From: Lachnospiraceae bacterium
GTDB taxonomy: Bacteria; Bacillota; Clostridia; Lachnospirales; Lachnospiraceae
Direction: 5' to 3'
DNA length: 64,000 nucleotides
NCBI GenBank assembly: GCA_024699325.1
Contig: JAILPS010000002.1
Coordinates: 46,032 to 110,031, forward strand
Positions 34,985 to 42,848 of this stretch are shown here, piece after piece. Below the pieces are notes generated by a model. It was not told the DNA's origin. It saw only the letters and a program-made list of their open reading frames with translations, and did not search any database. The translations under genes and the position numbers were made by a program. Position 1 is the stretch's first letter, and every line of letters starts with the position of its first letter.

Positions 34985-35713
34985 TTATCCTCTGAACCAC
35001 TGCGCTATCAGAATAGATGAGCAAATATGGTACATATATTTAACGCTGCTAAACATGTTGAGGTAGCTCTCTCCGGCCACCCTCTCCCTCATGGAAACCT
35101 GGCACTCTCCAACCTTCGCCCCGTGTCTCATGAGAAACGCCACCGTGTCAGGCTCCGGTCCCAGATTCATGCCCCTCGCCAGCTTCTCAATCATAGCTTT
35201 GTTAAACATTCTCATGCCGCTTGTGGGGTCCTTGATGGTTTTGCCTGTGGTAAGCTTAATGCAAAAAGCTATAATGTTTGAGCCAAGCATACGCATGGAG
35301 CCTGGCTTTTTCTCTGTCACAAACCTTGAGCCTATACAGATGTCAAGCCCCTCGTTCCTAGCGCTCTCATACATGACTGGAACATATCTGACATCGTGCT
35401 GGCCGTCACCGTCATACTGCACTGCATAGTCGTAGCCGTTGTAAAAAGCATACTTCATGCCGGTCTGAAACGCCCCTGCAAGCCCTAGATTGATGGGCAG
35501 ATCCACCAGATTGTAGCCCTTCTGCCTGCAGATAAATGCCGTGTTATCCTTCGAGCCGTCATTTACAACCACGTAATCTATAACATAATCCCTATCGCCT
35601 AAAGAGCTCGTAAACTCTGTAAGCTCGGTCACAACTCTCTCGATATTCTCCCCCTCATTGTATGCGGGAATAATCATAAGAATCTTAATTTTGTCCTGTG
35701 GAACAACGCTCAC
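34985..35713 (-). CDS. DPM1-like family 2 glycosyltransferase
   Basis: A 242-residue GT2 enzyme: ILMIIPAYNEGENI, VVNDGSKDNT and the metal-binding YDGDGQHD motif are clear, with FVTEKKPGSMR and DPTSGMRMFNKAM later. Such enzymes move a sugar from a nucleotide to polyprenyl phosphate or to wall polymers. I chose the GTG at 35713 because AAGGAGG ends eight bases before it; the frame is open from a TTG at 35740, but the ribosome site would then lie inside the coding part. It is followed by its usual DUF2304 partner. Confidence 0.9.
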   Translation of the reverse strand: MSVVPQDKIKILMIIPAYNEGENIERVVTELTEFTSSLGDRDYVIDYVVVNDGSKDNTAFICRQKGYNLVDLPINLGLAGAFQTGMKYAFYNGYDYAVQYDGDGQHDVRYVPVMYESARNEGLDICIGSRFVTEKKPGSMRMLGSNIIAFCIKLTTGKTIKDPTSGMRMFNKAMIEKLARGMNLGPEPDTVAFLMRHGAKVGECQVSMRERVAGESYLNMFSSVKYMYHICSSILIAQWFRG

Positions 35714-35736
35714 CGCCCATTCCTCCTTAATAGTTA

Positions 35737-36630
35737 TCAATACATTGCCGGCTCGTAGTCCATCTCATAGTGCATCTCTATGAGATTGTACTTAAGCTCG
35801 TATCCCAGCTTCTGATACAGCAGTATCGCGGGATAATCGTCGCCGTAAACCGTCAGACACGCTTCAGTATAGCCCTTTTTCCTCAGGTTTTCAAGAACAT
35901 AGCACAGGAGTGCTGTGGTTATGCCCTGCTGCCTGCACCTCTTAATGCAGAAAACATTTTCCGTGGCAGCCCTCTCCTTCGTGACCTCCCAGGTGGTGAC
36001 GCTTGCGACTATGTCCTCCCCCTCAAAAACCGCGTAAACCTCTGCGTCCGTGTGCTCCAGCTTAAACCGTAACTCTCCTTCGCTGTCGTGCACCGTGAAG
36101 CCGTCGCCGTTAGCGGCCATATATCTGTCCATGTCCTGCTCTGACATGGTTAGCTTATCTATCCTAAGCCCCTCGGGAAGCTCACACTCCACATCCTCAA
36201 GCTCCTTAACCATGACCTCCATGATGCGCTGCGACCTAAAGCCGAAGGAATTCAGAAACTGCTGCGCGGCGTGTGCCTCCTCATCGACCCAGTGCCTGAG
36301 AATAAGCCTTCTGTCCGTATAGCTCTTATCTATCTCCTCAAACTGCGCCATAAGCTCTAGGATCAGCGCCTCGCAAACCTCCACCTCAGCCTCGGACCTC
36401 ACAGCCCTGTACTGCATATTTATGTGGTAGTAGTCAAGCTTTACATCAATCTGTCTAAATGTCGCGCTTCCCATGAGGTATCCAACGCCCGCAAACTCAC
36501 CGTCCACAAGCGCCACGGTTATGCTGTTTCTTATCACGTCCTCGTGGAAAATGAGCTCCTCATATATCTTTTCGTCGAGGTTTTTAACGTCCTCGTCATA
36601 TTCACTGTCGTATTCTATAAGCTCTAACAT
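35737..36630 (-). CDS. GNAT-family N-acetyltransferase with extra N-terminal domain
   Basis: A 297-residue protein. The C-terminal half (about 155-297) is a GNAT domain with the acetyl-CoA loop RQQGITTALL and the LGYELKYN end. The N-terminal half also looks like a weak acetyltransferase fold (FAGVGYLMGSATFRQ), so it may be a tandem GNAT with one degenerate copy. AGGAAG lies only three bases before the ATG. It heads the run into the glycosyltransferase and the sugar importer. Substrate unknown. Confidence 0.82.
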   Translation of the reverse strand: MLELIEYDSEYDEDVKNLDEKIYEELIFHEDVIRNSITVALVDGEFAGVGYLMGSATFRQIDVKLDYYHINMQYRAVRSEAEVEVCEALILELMAQFEEIDKSYTDRRLILRHWVDEEAHAAQQFLNSFGFRSQRIMEVMVKELEDVECELPEGLRIDKLTMSEQDMDRYMAANGDGFTVHDSEGELRFKLEHTDAEVYAVFEGEDIVASVTTWEVTKERAATENVFCIKRCRQQGITTALLCYVLENLRKKGYTEACLTVYGDDYPAILLYQKLGYELKYNLIEMHYEMDYEPAMY

Positions 36631-36640
36631 AATCTTCCTA

Positions 36641-36671
36641 AAAATATAGGCTCCGTCGTCAAACGGAGCCT
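36641..36671 (-). terminator. Terminator of iorA-iorB-paaK
   Basis: A 9-bp stem (AGGCTCCGT/ACGGAGCCT) followed by ATATTTTT on the minus strand, 16 bases after paaK. Confidence 0.85.
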
Positions 36672-36686
36672 GATATGCTGATAATA

Positions 36687-37997
36687 TTACTTTATAACGT
36701 AGAGGTTTCTCTTGTCGATAACTCTCTTTGCCTTGCCCTCGCTTCTGATGATGCTCTTAGGTTCAACAACCTTAACGTCAACCTTAATTCCGAGCATGCT
36801 CTTTAAGCCGGCAACAATCTTGGCCTCAGCCTTAGCTGTTACGAAGCCTGCATCGGCTGCCATCTCAGGAGTCTTCTCAACCTGAACCTCGATGGAGTCT
36901 CTGTTGTCCTCTCTGTCGACAACGATCTGGTAGTTAGCCTGATAGCCCTGCTGAAGGAGAACCTGCTCAATCTGTGAAGGCCAAACATTGACACCCTTGA
37001 CAACCATCATGTCGTCGCTTCTGCCCATAGGCTTGCTCATGCGCACGTGGGTACGGCCGCACTTGCACTTCTCATAAGTGAGACGGCACAGGTCTCTTGT
37101 GCGGTAACGCATAAGAGGGAATGCCTTCTTGGTAAGACATGTAAATACGAGCTCGCCGATCTCGCCCTCAGGAAGAACCTCTCCTGTCTTAGGGTTGATG
37201 ATCTCAGGCACGAAGAAATCCTCCTGGATGTGCATTCCTGCCTGCTCTTCGCATTCAAATGAAACGCCGGGACCTGAAATCTCTGTGAGACCGTATATAT
37301 CGTAGGCCTTAAGTCCTAACTTCTCCTCGATATTGTGTCTCATCTCCTCTGTCCAAGGCTCAGCGCCAAAAATTCCAGCCTTGAGATGAATATTGTCCTT
37401 AACGCCTCTCTCCTCGATAGCCTCTGCGAGGTTTAAAGCGTAAGAAGGTGTACAGCATAATACAGTAGAACCTAAATCCTGCATGAACTGAAGCTGTCTG
37501 TCTGTGTTTCCTGATGACATAGGAAGTGTCATGGAACCAAGCAGATGTGAACCACCGTTAAGTCCGGGACCACCTGTGAAGAGTCCATAGCCGTAGCATA
37601 CATGAACCACATCCTCGTTGGTAGCGCCTGCCGCTGTGAGTGCTCTCGCACAGCATGTATCCCACACCTTCAGATCATCCTGTGTGTAGAATGCCACAAC
37701 ACGGCGTCCTGTTGTTCCTGATGTAGACTGGATACGCACAACCTCTGACTTCGGAACGCCAAGTAATCCGTATGGATACTGGTCACGAAGATCATCCTTC
37801 TCGATGAAGGGAAGCTTGTGTAAGTCGTCGACAGACTTGATATCCTCAGGCTTAATACCTGCTGCGTCCATCTTGTCGCGATAGAACTTCACGTTAGTGT
37901 AGACATGCTTAACCTGCTCTACTAATCTTTCGCTCTGGAGTTTTTTGATGTCCTCTCTGGACATGGTTTCGATTTCTGGCTGAAAATAATTGCTCAC
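36687..37997 (-). CDS. paaK: Phenylacetate-CoA ligase
   Basis: A 436-residue adenylate-forming enzyme that activates phenylacetate or a related aryl acid to its CoA thioester using ATP. The AMP-binding motif STSGTTGRRVVAFY, the YGLTEISGPG motif and YRTRDLCRLTYEKCKCGRTH are typical of PaaK. In anaerobic Firmicutes it is regularly linked to iorAB, where it can run toward ATP formation from aryl-acetyl-CoA. It follows iorB after 41 bases and ends at a terminator. Confidence 0.94.
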   Translation of the reverse strand: MSNYFQPEIETMSREDIKKLQSERLVEQVKHVYTNVKFYRDKMDAAGIKPEDIKSVDDLHKLPFIEKDDLRDQYPYGLLGVPKSEVVRIQSTSGTTGRRVVAFYTQDDLKVWDTCCARALTAAGATNEDVVHVCYGYGLFTGGPGLNGGSHLLGSMTLPMSSGNTDRQLQFMQDLGSTVLCCTPSYALNLAEAIEERGVKDNIHLKAGIFGAEPWTEEMRHNIEEKLGLKAYDIYGLTEISGPGVSFECEEQAGMHIQEDFFVPEIINPKTGEVLPEGEIGELVFTCLTKKAFPLMRYRTRDLCRLTYEKCKCGRTHVRMSKPMGRSDDMMVVKGVNVWPSQIEQVLLQQGYQANYQIVVDREDNRDSIEVQVEKTPEMAADAGFVTAKAEAKIVAGLKSMLGIKVDVKVVEPKSIIRSEGKAKRVIDKRNLYVIK

Positions 37998-38038
37998 GTT
38001 AGTAGTTCTCCTTTAATAGTTATTATATAAATGTCTAA

Positions 38039-38608
38039 TTACTCACGGCCTAATGCGAAAGCTTTAAGGTTGAGCTCTACGAATTTAGCTGGAACACAGT
38101 CCTTAATGGCCTGTATCCACTTCTCCTCAGGCATGTCGAAATATTTGCTCAGCCTGCCCATGAGAACAATGTTTACAGCCTTGGATGAGCCTGCCTGCTC
38201 AGCGAGCGATAAGCAGTCCATCGCGTCAACCTTGATGCCTAAGTTCTGCATTTTCTCCACAAGATTCTCAGGATATGTTGCAGCGCCTGTGATTACAGGC
38301 ATGGGGTCAACCTGCTGTGTGTTGGTTACTATTCTTCCCTCAGGTCCAAGATACTCCACATATCTTGCAGCCTCGAGAAGCTCAAATGAAACGATGAAAT
38401 CCGCCTCGCCCTTATCGATTATAGGGGAGTAAACCTTATCGCCAAATCTTACATATGTCACGACGCTTCCGCCTCTCTGGCTCATACCGTGAACCTCAGA
38501 AACCTTAACGTCATATCCCTCTGTCAGAAGGAGCTGTCCCAAAAGCTTACTTGCGAGGAGTGAACCCTGTCCGCCGACACCGACGATCATAATATTCTTA
38601 GTCTTCAT
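38039..38608 (-). CDS. iorB: Indolepyruvate:ferredoxin oxidoreductase, beta subunit
   Basis: A 189-residue subunit of the pyruvate-ferredoxin oxidoreductase gamma-domain type. It begins NIMIVGVGGQGSLLASKLLG and carries EVHGMSQRGGSVVTYVRFG, both diagnostic for IorB. The ATG at 38608 has GGAGGAG nine bases upstream and lies one base after the iorA stop codon. With IorA it oxidises aryl-pyruvates (indole-, phenyl-, hydroxyphenylpyruvate) to aryl-acetyl-CoA and reduces ferredoxin. Confidence 0.95.
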   Translation of the reverse strand: MKTKNIMIVGVGGQGSLLASKLLGQLLLTEGYDVKVSEVHGMSQRGGSVVTYVRFGDKVYSPIIDKGEADFIVSFELLEAARYVEYLGPEGRIVTNTQQVDPMPVITGAATYPENLVEKMQNLGIKVDAMDCLSLAEQAGSSKAVNIVLMGRLSKYFDMPEEKWIQAIKDCVPAKFVELNLKAFALGRE

Positions 38609-38609
38609 A

Positions 38610-40349
38610 TTACTGGTCTCCTCCTTCCTGAAGTGCTCCGAAGTGGCACATCTGCTCACATACACCGCAGCCTACGCACAGTGTTGTGTCGATCCACGCC
38701 TTGCCGTCCTTCATGCTGATGGCAGGACATCCGATCTTCATGCAGGCCTTACAGCCGACACACTTGGTTCTGTCGCAGCGAACAGGTGGCTTATGCTTAA
38801 CATATTTGAGAAGTGCGCATGGTCTTCTTGAAATGATGACTGAAGGCTCTGCAACTGCAAGCTCCTCCTTAATCGCCTTATCGCACTCTGCCAGGTTGTA
38901 AGGATCAACAACTCTGACTCTTGTGAAGCCCATGGCTCTGCATAAGCTCTCAAGATCAATCTTACCTGCAGGGTCGCCCTTGATGTTGTAGCCTGTTGTA
39001 GGGTTCTGCTGGTGGCCTGTCATACCTGTGATAGAGTTATCCAGTATGATAACTGTAGAATTACTCTGGTTGTATGCGATGTTTGCAAGTCCTGTCATTC
39101 CGGAGTGCATAAATGTTGAATCTCCGATGACAGCAACTGTCTTCTTCTCAGACTCCTCACCGCGGGCCTTGTTAAAGCCGTGGATGGAGCTCACTGAACC
39201 GCCCATGCAAAGTGTCATGTCCATGGCTGACAGAGGTGCCACTGCGCCCAGCGTGTAGCAACCGATATCGCCTAAAACTGTGCACTTGTTCTTAGACAAT
39301 GTGTAGAATAATCCTCTGTGAGGGCAGCCTGCGCACATTACAGGAGGTCTTCCAGGGATTGCATCGTCAAGCTTCTTGGTCTCAGGAACAGGAAGTCCAA
39401 ACTTCTCTGCAATCAGGTTCTGTGAATACTCTCCGCATATAGGGAGTGTGTCCTTGCCCTCAACCTCGAGGCCTAAAACCTTACAGTGGTTCTCGATGAT
39501 AGGATCGAGCTCCTCGATGATGATGAGCTTCTCAACCTGCTCAGCAAAATCTAATATAAGCTTGTCAGGAAGTGGATTGAGCATGCCCAGCTTTAAGATG
39601 CTTGCGTTATCTCCGAATACTTCCTTAGCGTACTGGTAGCTTGTTGAATGTGTGATGATACCAATCTTCTTATCGCCCCACTCTATTCTGTTGAATGGAC
39701 CGTCGTTGGCGAGAGCGATGAGCTTCTTCGTTCTCTCCTCCACGAATGGATGGCGCTTAATAGCGTTGCCCGGCATCATTACGTACTTGCCAATATTCTT
39801 AGTATATGGCTTCATCTCAGGCTCAACTCTGTCATGTGTCTCCACAATGCTCTGAGAATGGGCAACTCTTGTACACATCTTCATGATTACAGGTGTGTCA
39901 TAGTTCTCTGATAGCTCGAAAGCGAGCTTGGCAAACTCAAGTGCCTCAGCTGAATCTGAAGGCTCGATGAGCGGAACCTTGCTTGCGATGGCGTGATGAC
40001 GGCTGTCCTGCTCATTCTGTGAAGAGTGCATTCCCGCATCATCTGCAACGCAGATTACCAAACCTGCATTGACGCCTGTGTAGCTTGCTGTGTAGAGAGG
40101 ATCTGCCGCAACATTTAAACCTACGTGCTTCATTCCGCAGAATGACCTCTTGCCGGCAAGACACGCTCCAAATGCGACCTCCATGGCCACCTTCTCGTTC
40201 GGTGCCCACTCACAGTAGATCTCGTCATACTTGGCTGCCTCCTCAGTTACCTCGGTACTCGGTGTTCCGGGATAGCTCGATACGATACTGCAGCCGGCCT
40301 CATACAGACCTCTCGCGAAGGCCTTGTTACCTAACATTAACTGTTTCAT
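38610..40349 (-). CDS. iorA: Indolepyruvate:ferredoxin oxidoreductase, alpha subunit
   Basis: A 579-residue TPP- and iron-sulfur-dependent subunit. The N-terminal pyrimidine-binding domain (SIVSSYPGTPSTEVTE) is followed by the TPP domain with VMCAGCPHRGLFY, LGDIGCYTLG and VAVIGDSTFMHSGM. Two [4Fe-4S] motifs close the chain (CVGCKACMKIGCP and CVGCGVCEQMC). All cofactor ligands appear intact. It is the first gene of the operon, with its own promoter. It should consume transamination products of Trp, Phe and Tyr. Confidence 0.96.
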   Translation of the reverse strand: MKQLMLGNKAFARGLYEAGCSIVSSYPGTPSTEVTEEAAKYDEIYCEWAPNEKVAMEVAFGACLAGKRSFCGMKHVGLNVAADPLYTASYTGVNAGLVICVADDAGMHSSQNEQDSRHHAIASKVPLIEPSDSAEALEFAKLAFELSENYDTPVIMKMCTRVAHSQSIVETHDRVEPEMKPYTKNIGKYVMMPGNAIKRHPFVEERTKKLIALANDGPFNRIEWGDKKIGIITHSTSYQYAKEVFGDNASILKLGMLNPLPDKLILDFAEQVEKLIIIEELDPIIENHCKVLGLEVEGKDTLPICGEYSQNLIAEKFGLPVPETKKLDDAIPGRPPVMCAGCPHRGLFYTLSKNKCTVLGDIGCYTLGAVAPLSAMDMTLCMGGSVSSIHGFNKARGEESEKKTVAVIGDSTFMHSGMTGLANIAYNQSNSTVIILDNSITGMTGHQQNPTTGYNIKGDPAGKIDLESLCRAMGFTRVRVVDPYNLAECDKAIKEELAVAEPSVIISRRPCALLKYVKHKPPVRCDRTKCVGCKACMKIGCPAISMKDGKAWIDTTLCVGCGVCEQMCHFGALQEGGDQ

Positions 40350-40393
40350 ACCCTATACCAATTCCTCACTTTAATAATAATCGCTAATGAGCT

Positions 40394-40422
40394 ATTTTAT
40401 CATTTATTTGCTTGTCTGTAAA
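40394..40422 (-). promoter_or_regulatory. Promoter of iorA-iorB-paaK
   Basis: Minus strand -35 TTTACA (40417-40422), 17-base spacer, -10 TAAAAT (40394-40399), about 45 bases before iorA. No T-box or leader peptide is seen. Confidence 0.75.
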
Positions 40423-40435
40423 CCTGTTTTGCTGA

Positions 40436-42313
40436 TTATTCAGCGCTAATTTGCTCCTCAGATGTTATATTTTCCTCTGTCTGCGCGTTCTCATCAACCG
40501 TGGTCCCGCCTTCCTCTGACTCGGAGGTTTCTCCTCCCTCCACTGTCTCTTCAGGCTCTGTGGTCTCGTCGGGCTCGGTCTCCTCCTCGCTCTCTTCATA
40601 GAACTCTAAACAGTAGTTATAGTATCTGCTGTATCCGCTTGAACCTGATGCGCCGTTAAGTGCGCGCCAGTTCTGCTCAAACTCTGTCGCGTCAGCCGAG
40701 AAAATACATTTCCATGAATAGTCTGCTATGACACTCTCGAGTCTCTTATAGCTCTCCTCGTCATCCACCGGTATCTCCACACTTCTGTCGTAGTCAAGAA
40801 GCACGTTGTCCTGAACGTTTGTGAACAGGTCATACTCTGAGAGGGCCCCTGTAAACTCTGTCCAGTCAGCGCTCGCTCTGCCATTTGACAGAGCGTATGA
40901 CTTCCATGTGGTGTAGTCATAGGCCTCTTTTTCGTTGGCAGTGTGCGAATAAATATTTACAAGAGTGCCTGAGGTTCTAAAAAATCCATCTGCAAATGTT
41001 CCCTCATAGCCGTAATCCTCCATGGACACGCTCTTGTCGGTAACTGCTGCCAGACCATTCTCTGTCAGATAGTGGTTGTAGTCATCATCCACATACCAAA
41101 ACACATCCTTCGGGCCGTAGAAGCACGTCATTGCGCCCTCATCCGTCATAAGCCAGTTCAAAAACTCCTCGCACTTAAGGGCATACTCTGAGGATGCCAC
41201 AATACTCCATCCGGTCTCCTTAGTGTCAGTGTTTATGCCTCTTATAAGGTTTTTGGTCTCACCAACAGTCACAGGAAGCATCTGGCTGCCCTCCACAGAT
41301 GCGTTATAGTCAGCCGCCATCTTAGAAGACAGAGTTGAAATCACCTGACCATTCTTAAGCTTCTCAAGGGCCTGCTCATAGGTCTGTGTAGAGCTCTCAG
41401 GGTCAAGCAATCCGTTGACATTGAGACTCCACAGGTCGATGAGAGCCTCCCTGTAGACACTGCCGCTTGCGAACATGTTAAGATATTCGTCGGTCTCAGG
41501 ATTATATATTCCAAAACCGTTAATCTCCACGCCAAACTCGGTCATGAGATAGTCGTCAATTCCGCCGAGATAAGAGTTGCTTTCGTCGTTATACAGGCTC
41601 AAAACATAGGTATTCTCCGCCGGTCTCATCTGCGCCAGCGCATAGTTATAGGCGTCGAGATTGGACAGATTCTTATCCTCCAAACCGTTAAACAGATCCC
41701 ACCTCAAATACCAGCCTGTGGTTAAGTCGGCAGGGTCCACGCTTCCGTATTTGGAGGTTTCTCCGTAGAATGCCCACAGCTCCACCTCGTCACTTGCCAG
41801 CGGCAAAAATGTTCCGTTTTTAGCGTAGGTATTAAACGCCTCGTTGTTGTCAGGGTCGCTAAATATCACGATATCAGCAAACTCAGAGATATCCTCGCCC
41901 GCCTCCATAGCAGCCGCAATTCCTGCTCCTGCGTCGACAAACTCTATCTCCATGCCAAACTTATCCTTAACGACATCAGCAAACCATCCGGTCTGCTTTC
42001 CCGTGTAATCGCCGCTCTGGTCGTAGATTCTAACCACCACGCTCTCAGTGACAGTTGTCTCCTCCTCGGTGGTTGTCTCCTCCTCAGTTGTCGTCACATT
42101 CTCTACTGTAGTCGTAGCGCTCTCAGTTGTGGCATTAATAGGATTCGTTATAACCTGTGAGGCATATGTGCCTCTCTCGATTGTGGCCACCTCCGAGGTC
42201 TCAGTCACGTCCTCCTTATCTCTGTTGATAAACAGGACACCTGCGGCTCCAACACCGCCAATCATAGCTGCAGTCAAAAAATACGTCGCTATTCTCAGTG
42301 CTTTCTTGTCCAT
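40436..42313 (-). CDS. Orphan family 1 solute-binding-like protein, membrane-anchored
   Basis: A 625-residue exported protein. An N-terminal hydrophobic helix (about 8-30) without a lipobox anchors it. A Thr/Glu-rich linker runs to about 92, and a periplasmic-binding-like fold follows (RIYDQSGDYTGKQTGWF, then FADIVIFSDPDNNEAF). FLNWLMTDEGAMTCFYG is a segment typical of sugar-binding proteins. A second Glu/Thr-rich tail ends the chain. No permease is nearby, so it may use another transporter or sense rather than transport. It overlaps the LOG gene by 19 bases and is the last gene of a three-gene transcript. Confidence 0.75.
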   Translation of the reverse strand: MDKKALRIATYFLTAAMIGGVGAAGVLFINRDKEDVTETSEVATIERGTYASQVITNPINATTESATTTVENVTTTEEETTTEEETTVTESVVVRIYDQSGDYTGKQTGWFADVVKDKFGMEIEFVDAGAGIAAAMEAGEDISEFADIVIFSDPDNNEAFNTYAKNGTFLPLASDEVELWAFYGETSKYGSVDPADLTTGWYLRWDLFNGLEDKNLSNLDAYNYALAQMRPAENTYVLSLYNDESNSYLGGIDDYLMTEFGVEINGFGIYNPETDEYLNMFASGSVYREALIDLWSLNVNGLLDPESSTQTYEQALEKLKNGQVISTLSSKMAADYNASVEGSQMLPVTVGETKNLIRGINTDTKETGWSIVASSEYALKCEEFLNWLMTDEGAMTCFYGPKDVFWYVDDDYNHYLTENGLAAVTDKSVSMEDYGYEGTFADGFFRTSGTLVNIYSHTANEKEAYDYTTWKSYALSNGRASADWTEFTGALSEYDLFTNVQDNVLLDYDRSVEIPVDDEESYKRLESVIADYSWKCIFSADATEFEQNWRALNGASGSSGYSRYYNYCLEFYEESEEETEPDETTEPEETVEGGETSESEEGGTTVDENAQTEENITSEEQISAE

Positions 42314-42831
42314 ATAAATCCTCCGATTTCTTCCAAATCATCAGACACCAGCAGTCTTCCGGGATTGTCTAGGAATCCCTCCCCCATCATCTGATCAAAC
42401 ATTTTCTCAAGCTGCGCGTAGTAGTTGTTGACGTTATATAAAACCACAGGCGCAGATAATTCGCCAATCTTACACAGCTCTATGACCTCCGTGATTTCGT
42501 CAAGAGTTCCCAGTCCCCCGGGAAGCGCTATAAATGCATCGCCAAGCTCGATCATCTTCGTCCTTCGCTCCGCGAGAGTAGGCGTATACACCTCCTCGCT
42601 AAGTCCCGGATGCTTAAGCTTCACAATAAAATCTATGTCGGGAATGACTCCGATGACATGTCCTCCCTCGCTTAGAGCCCCGTCGCAGACCTCCTTCATG
42701 AGACCTGAGCTGCTCGCCCCAAACACCAGGGTGTGGCCGTTTTTAGCTATGTATTTTCCAAGATTAAATGCTGCGCGGGTGTAGTCATCGCTCTTACCAT
42801 ATCCTGCGCCGCAGTAAACTACAATATTCAT
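42295..42831 (-). CDS. LOG-family protein (cytokinin riboside 5'-monophosphate phosphoribohydrolase-like)
   Basis: A 178-residue Rossmann-like enzyme. The family signature PGGLGTLDE is at about 104-112, preceded by LVFGASSSGLM and the substrate-contacting ERRTKM. LOG enzymes cleave N6-modified AMP or related nucleotide monophosphates; many bacterial members have unknown physiological substrates and were formerly annotated as lysine decarboxylase. It sits between an NlpC-like surface protein and a binding protein, 18 bases downstream of the former. Confidence 0.93.
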   Translation of the reverse strand: MNIVVYCGAGYGKSDDYTRAAFNLGKYIAKNGHTLVFGASSSGLMKEVCDGALSEGGHVIGVIPDIDFIVKLKHPGLSEEVYTPTLAERRTKMIELGDAFIALPGGLGTLDEITEVIELCKIGELSAPVVLYNVNNYYAQLEKMFDQMMGEGFLDNPGRLLVSDDLEEIGGFIWTRKH

Positions 42832-42848
42832 AATTCTCCCGTCTGTAT

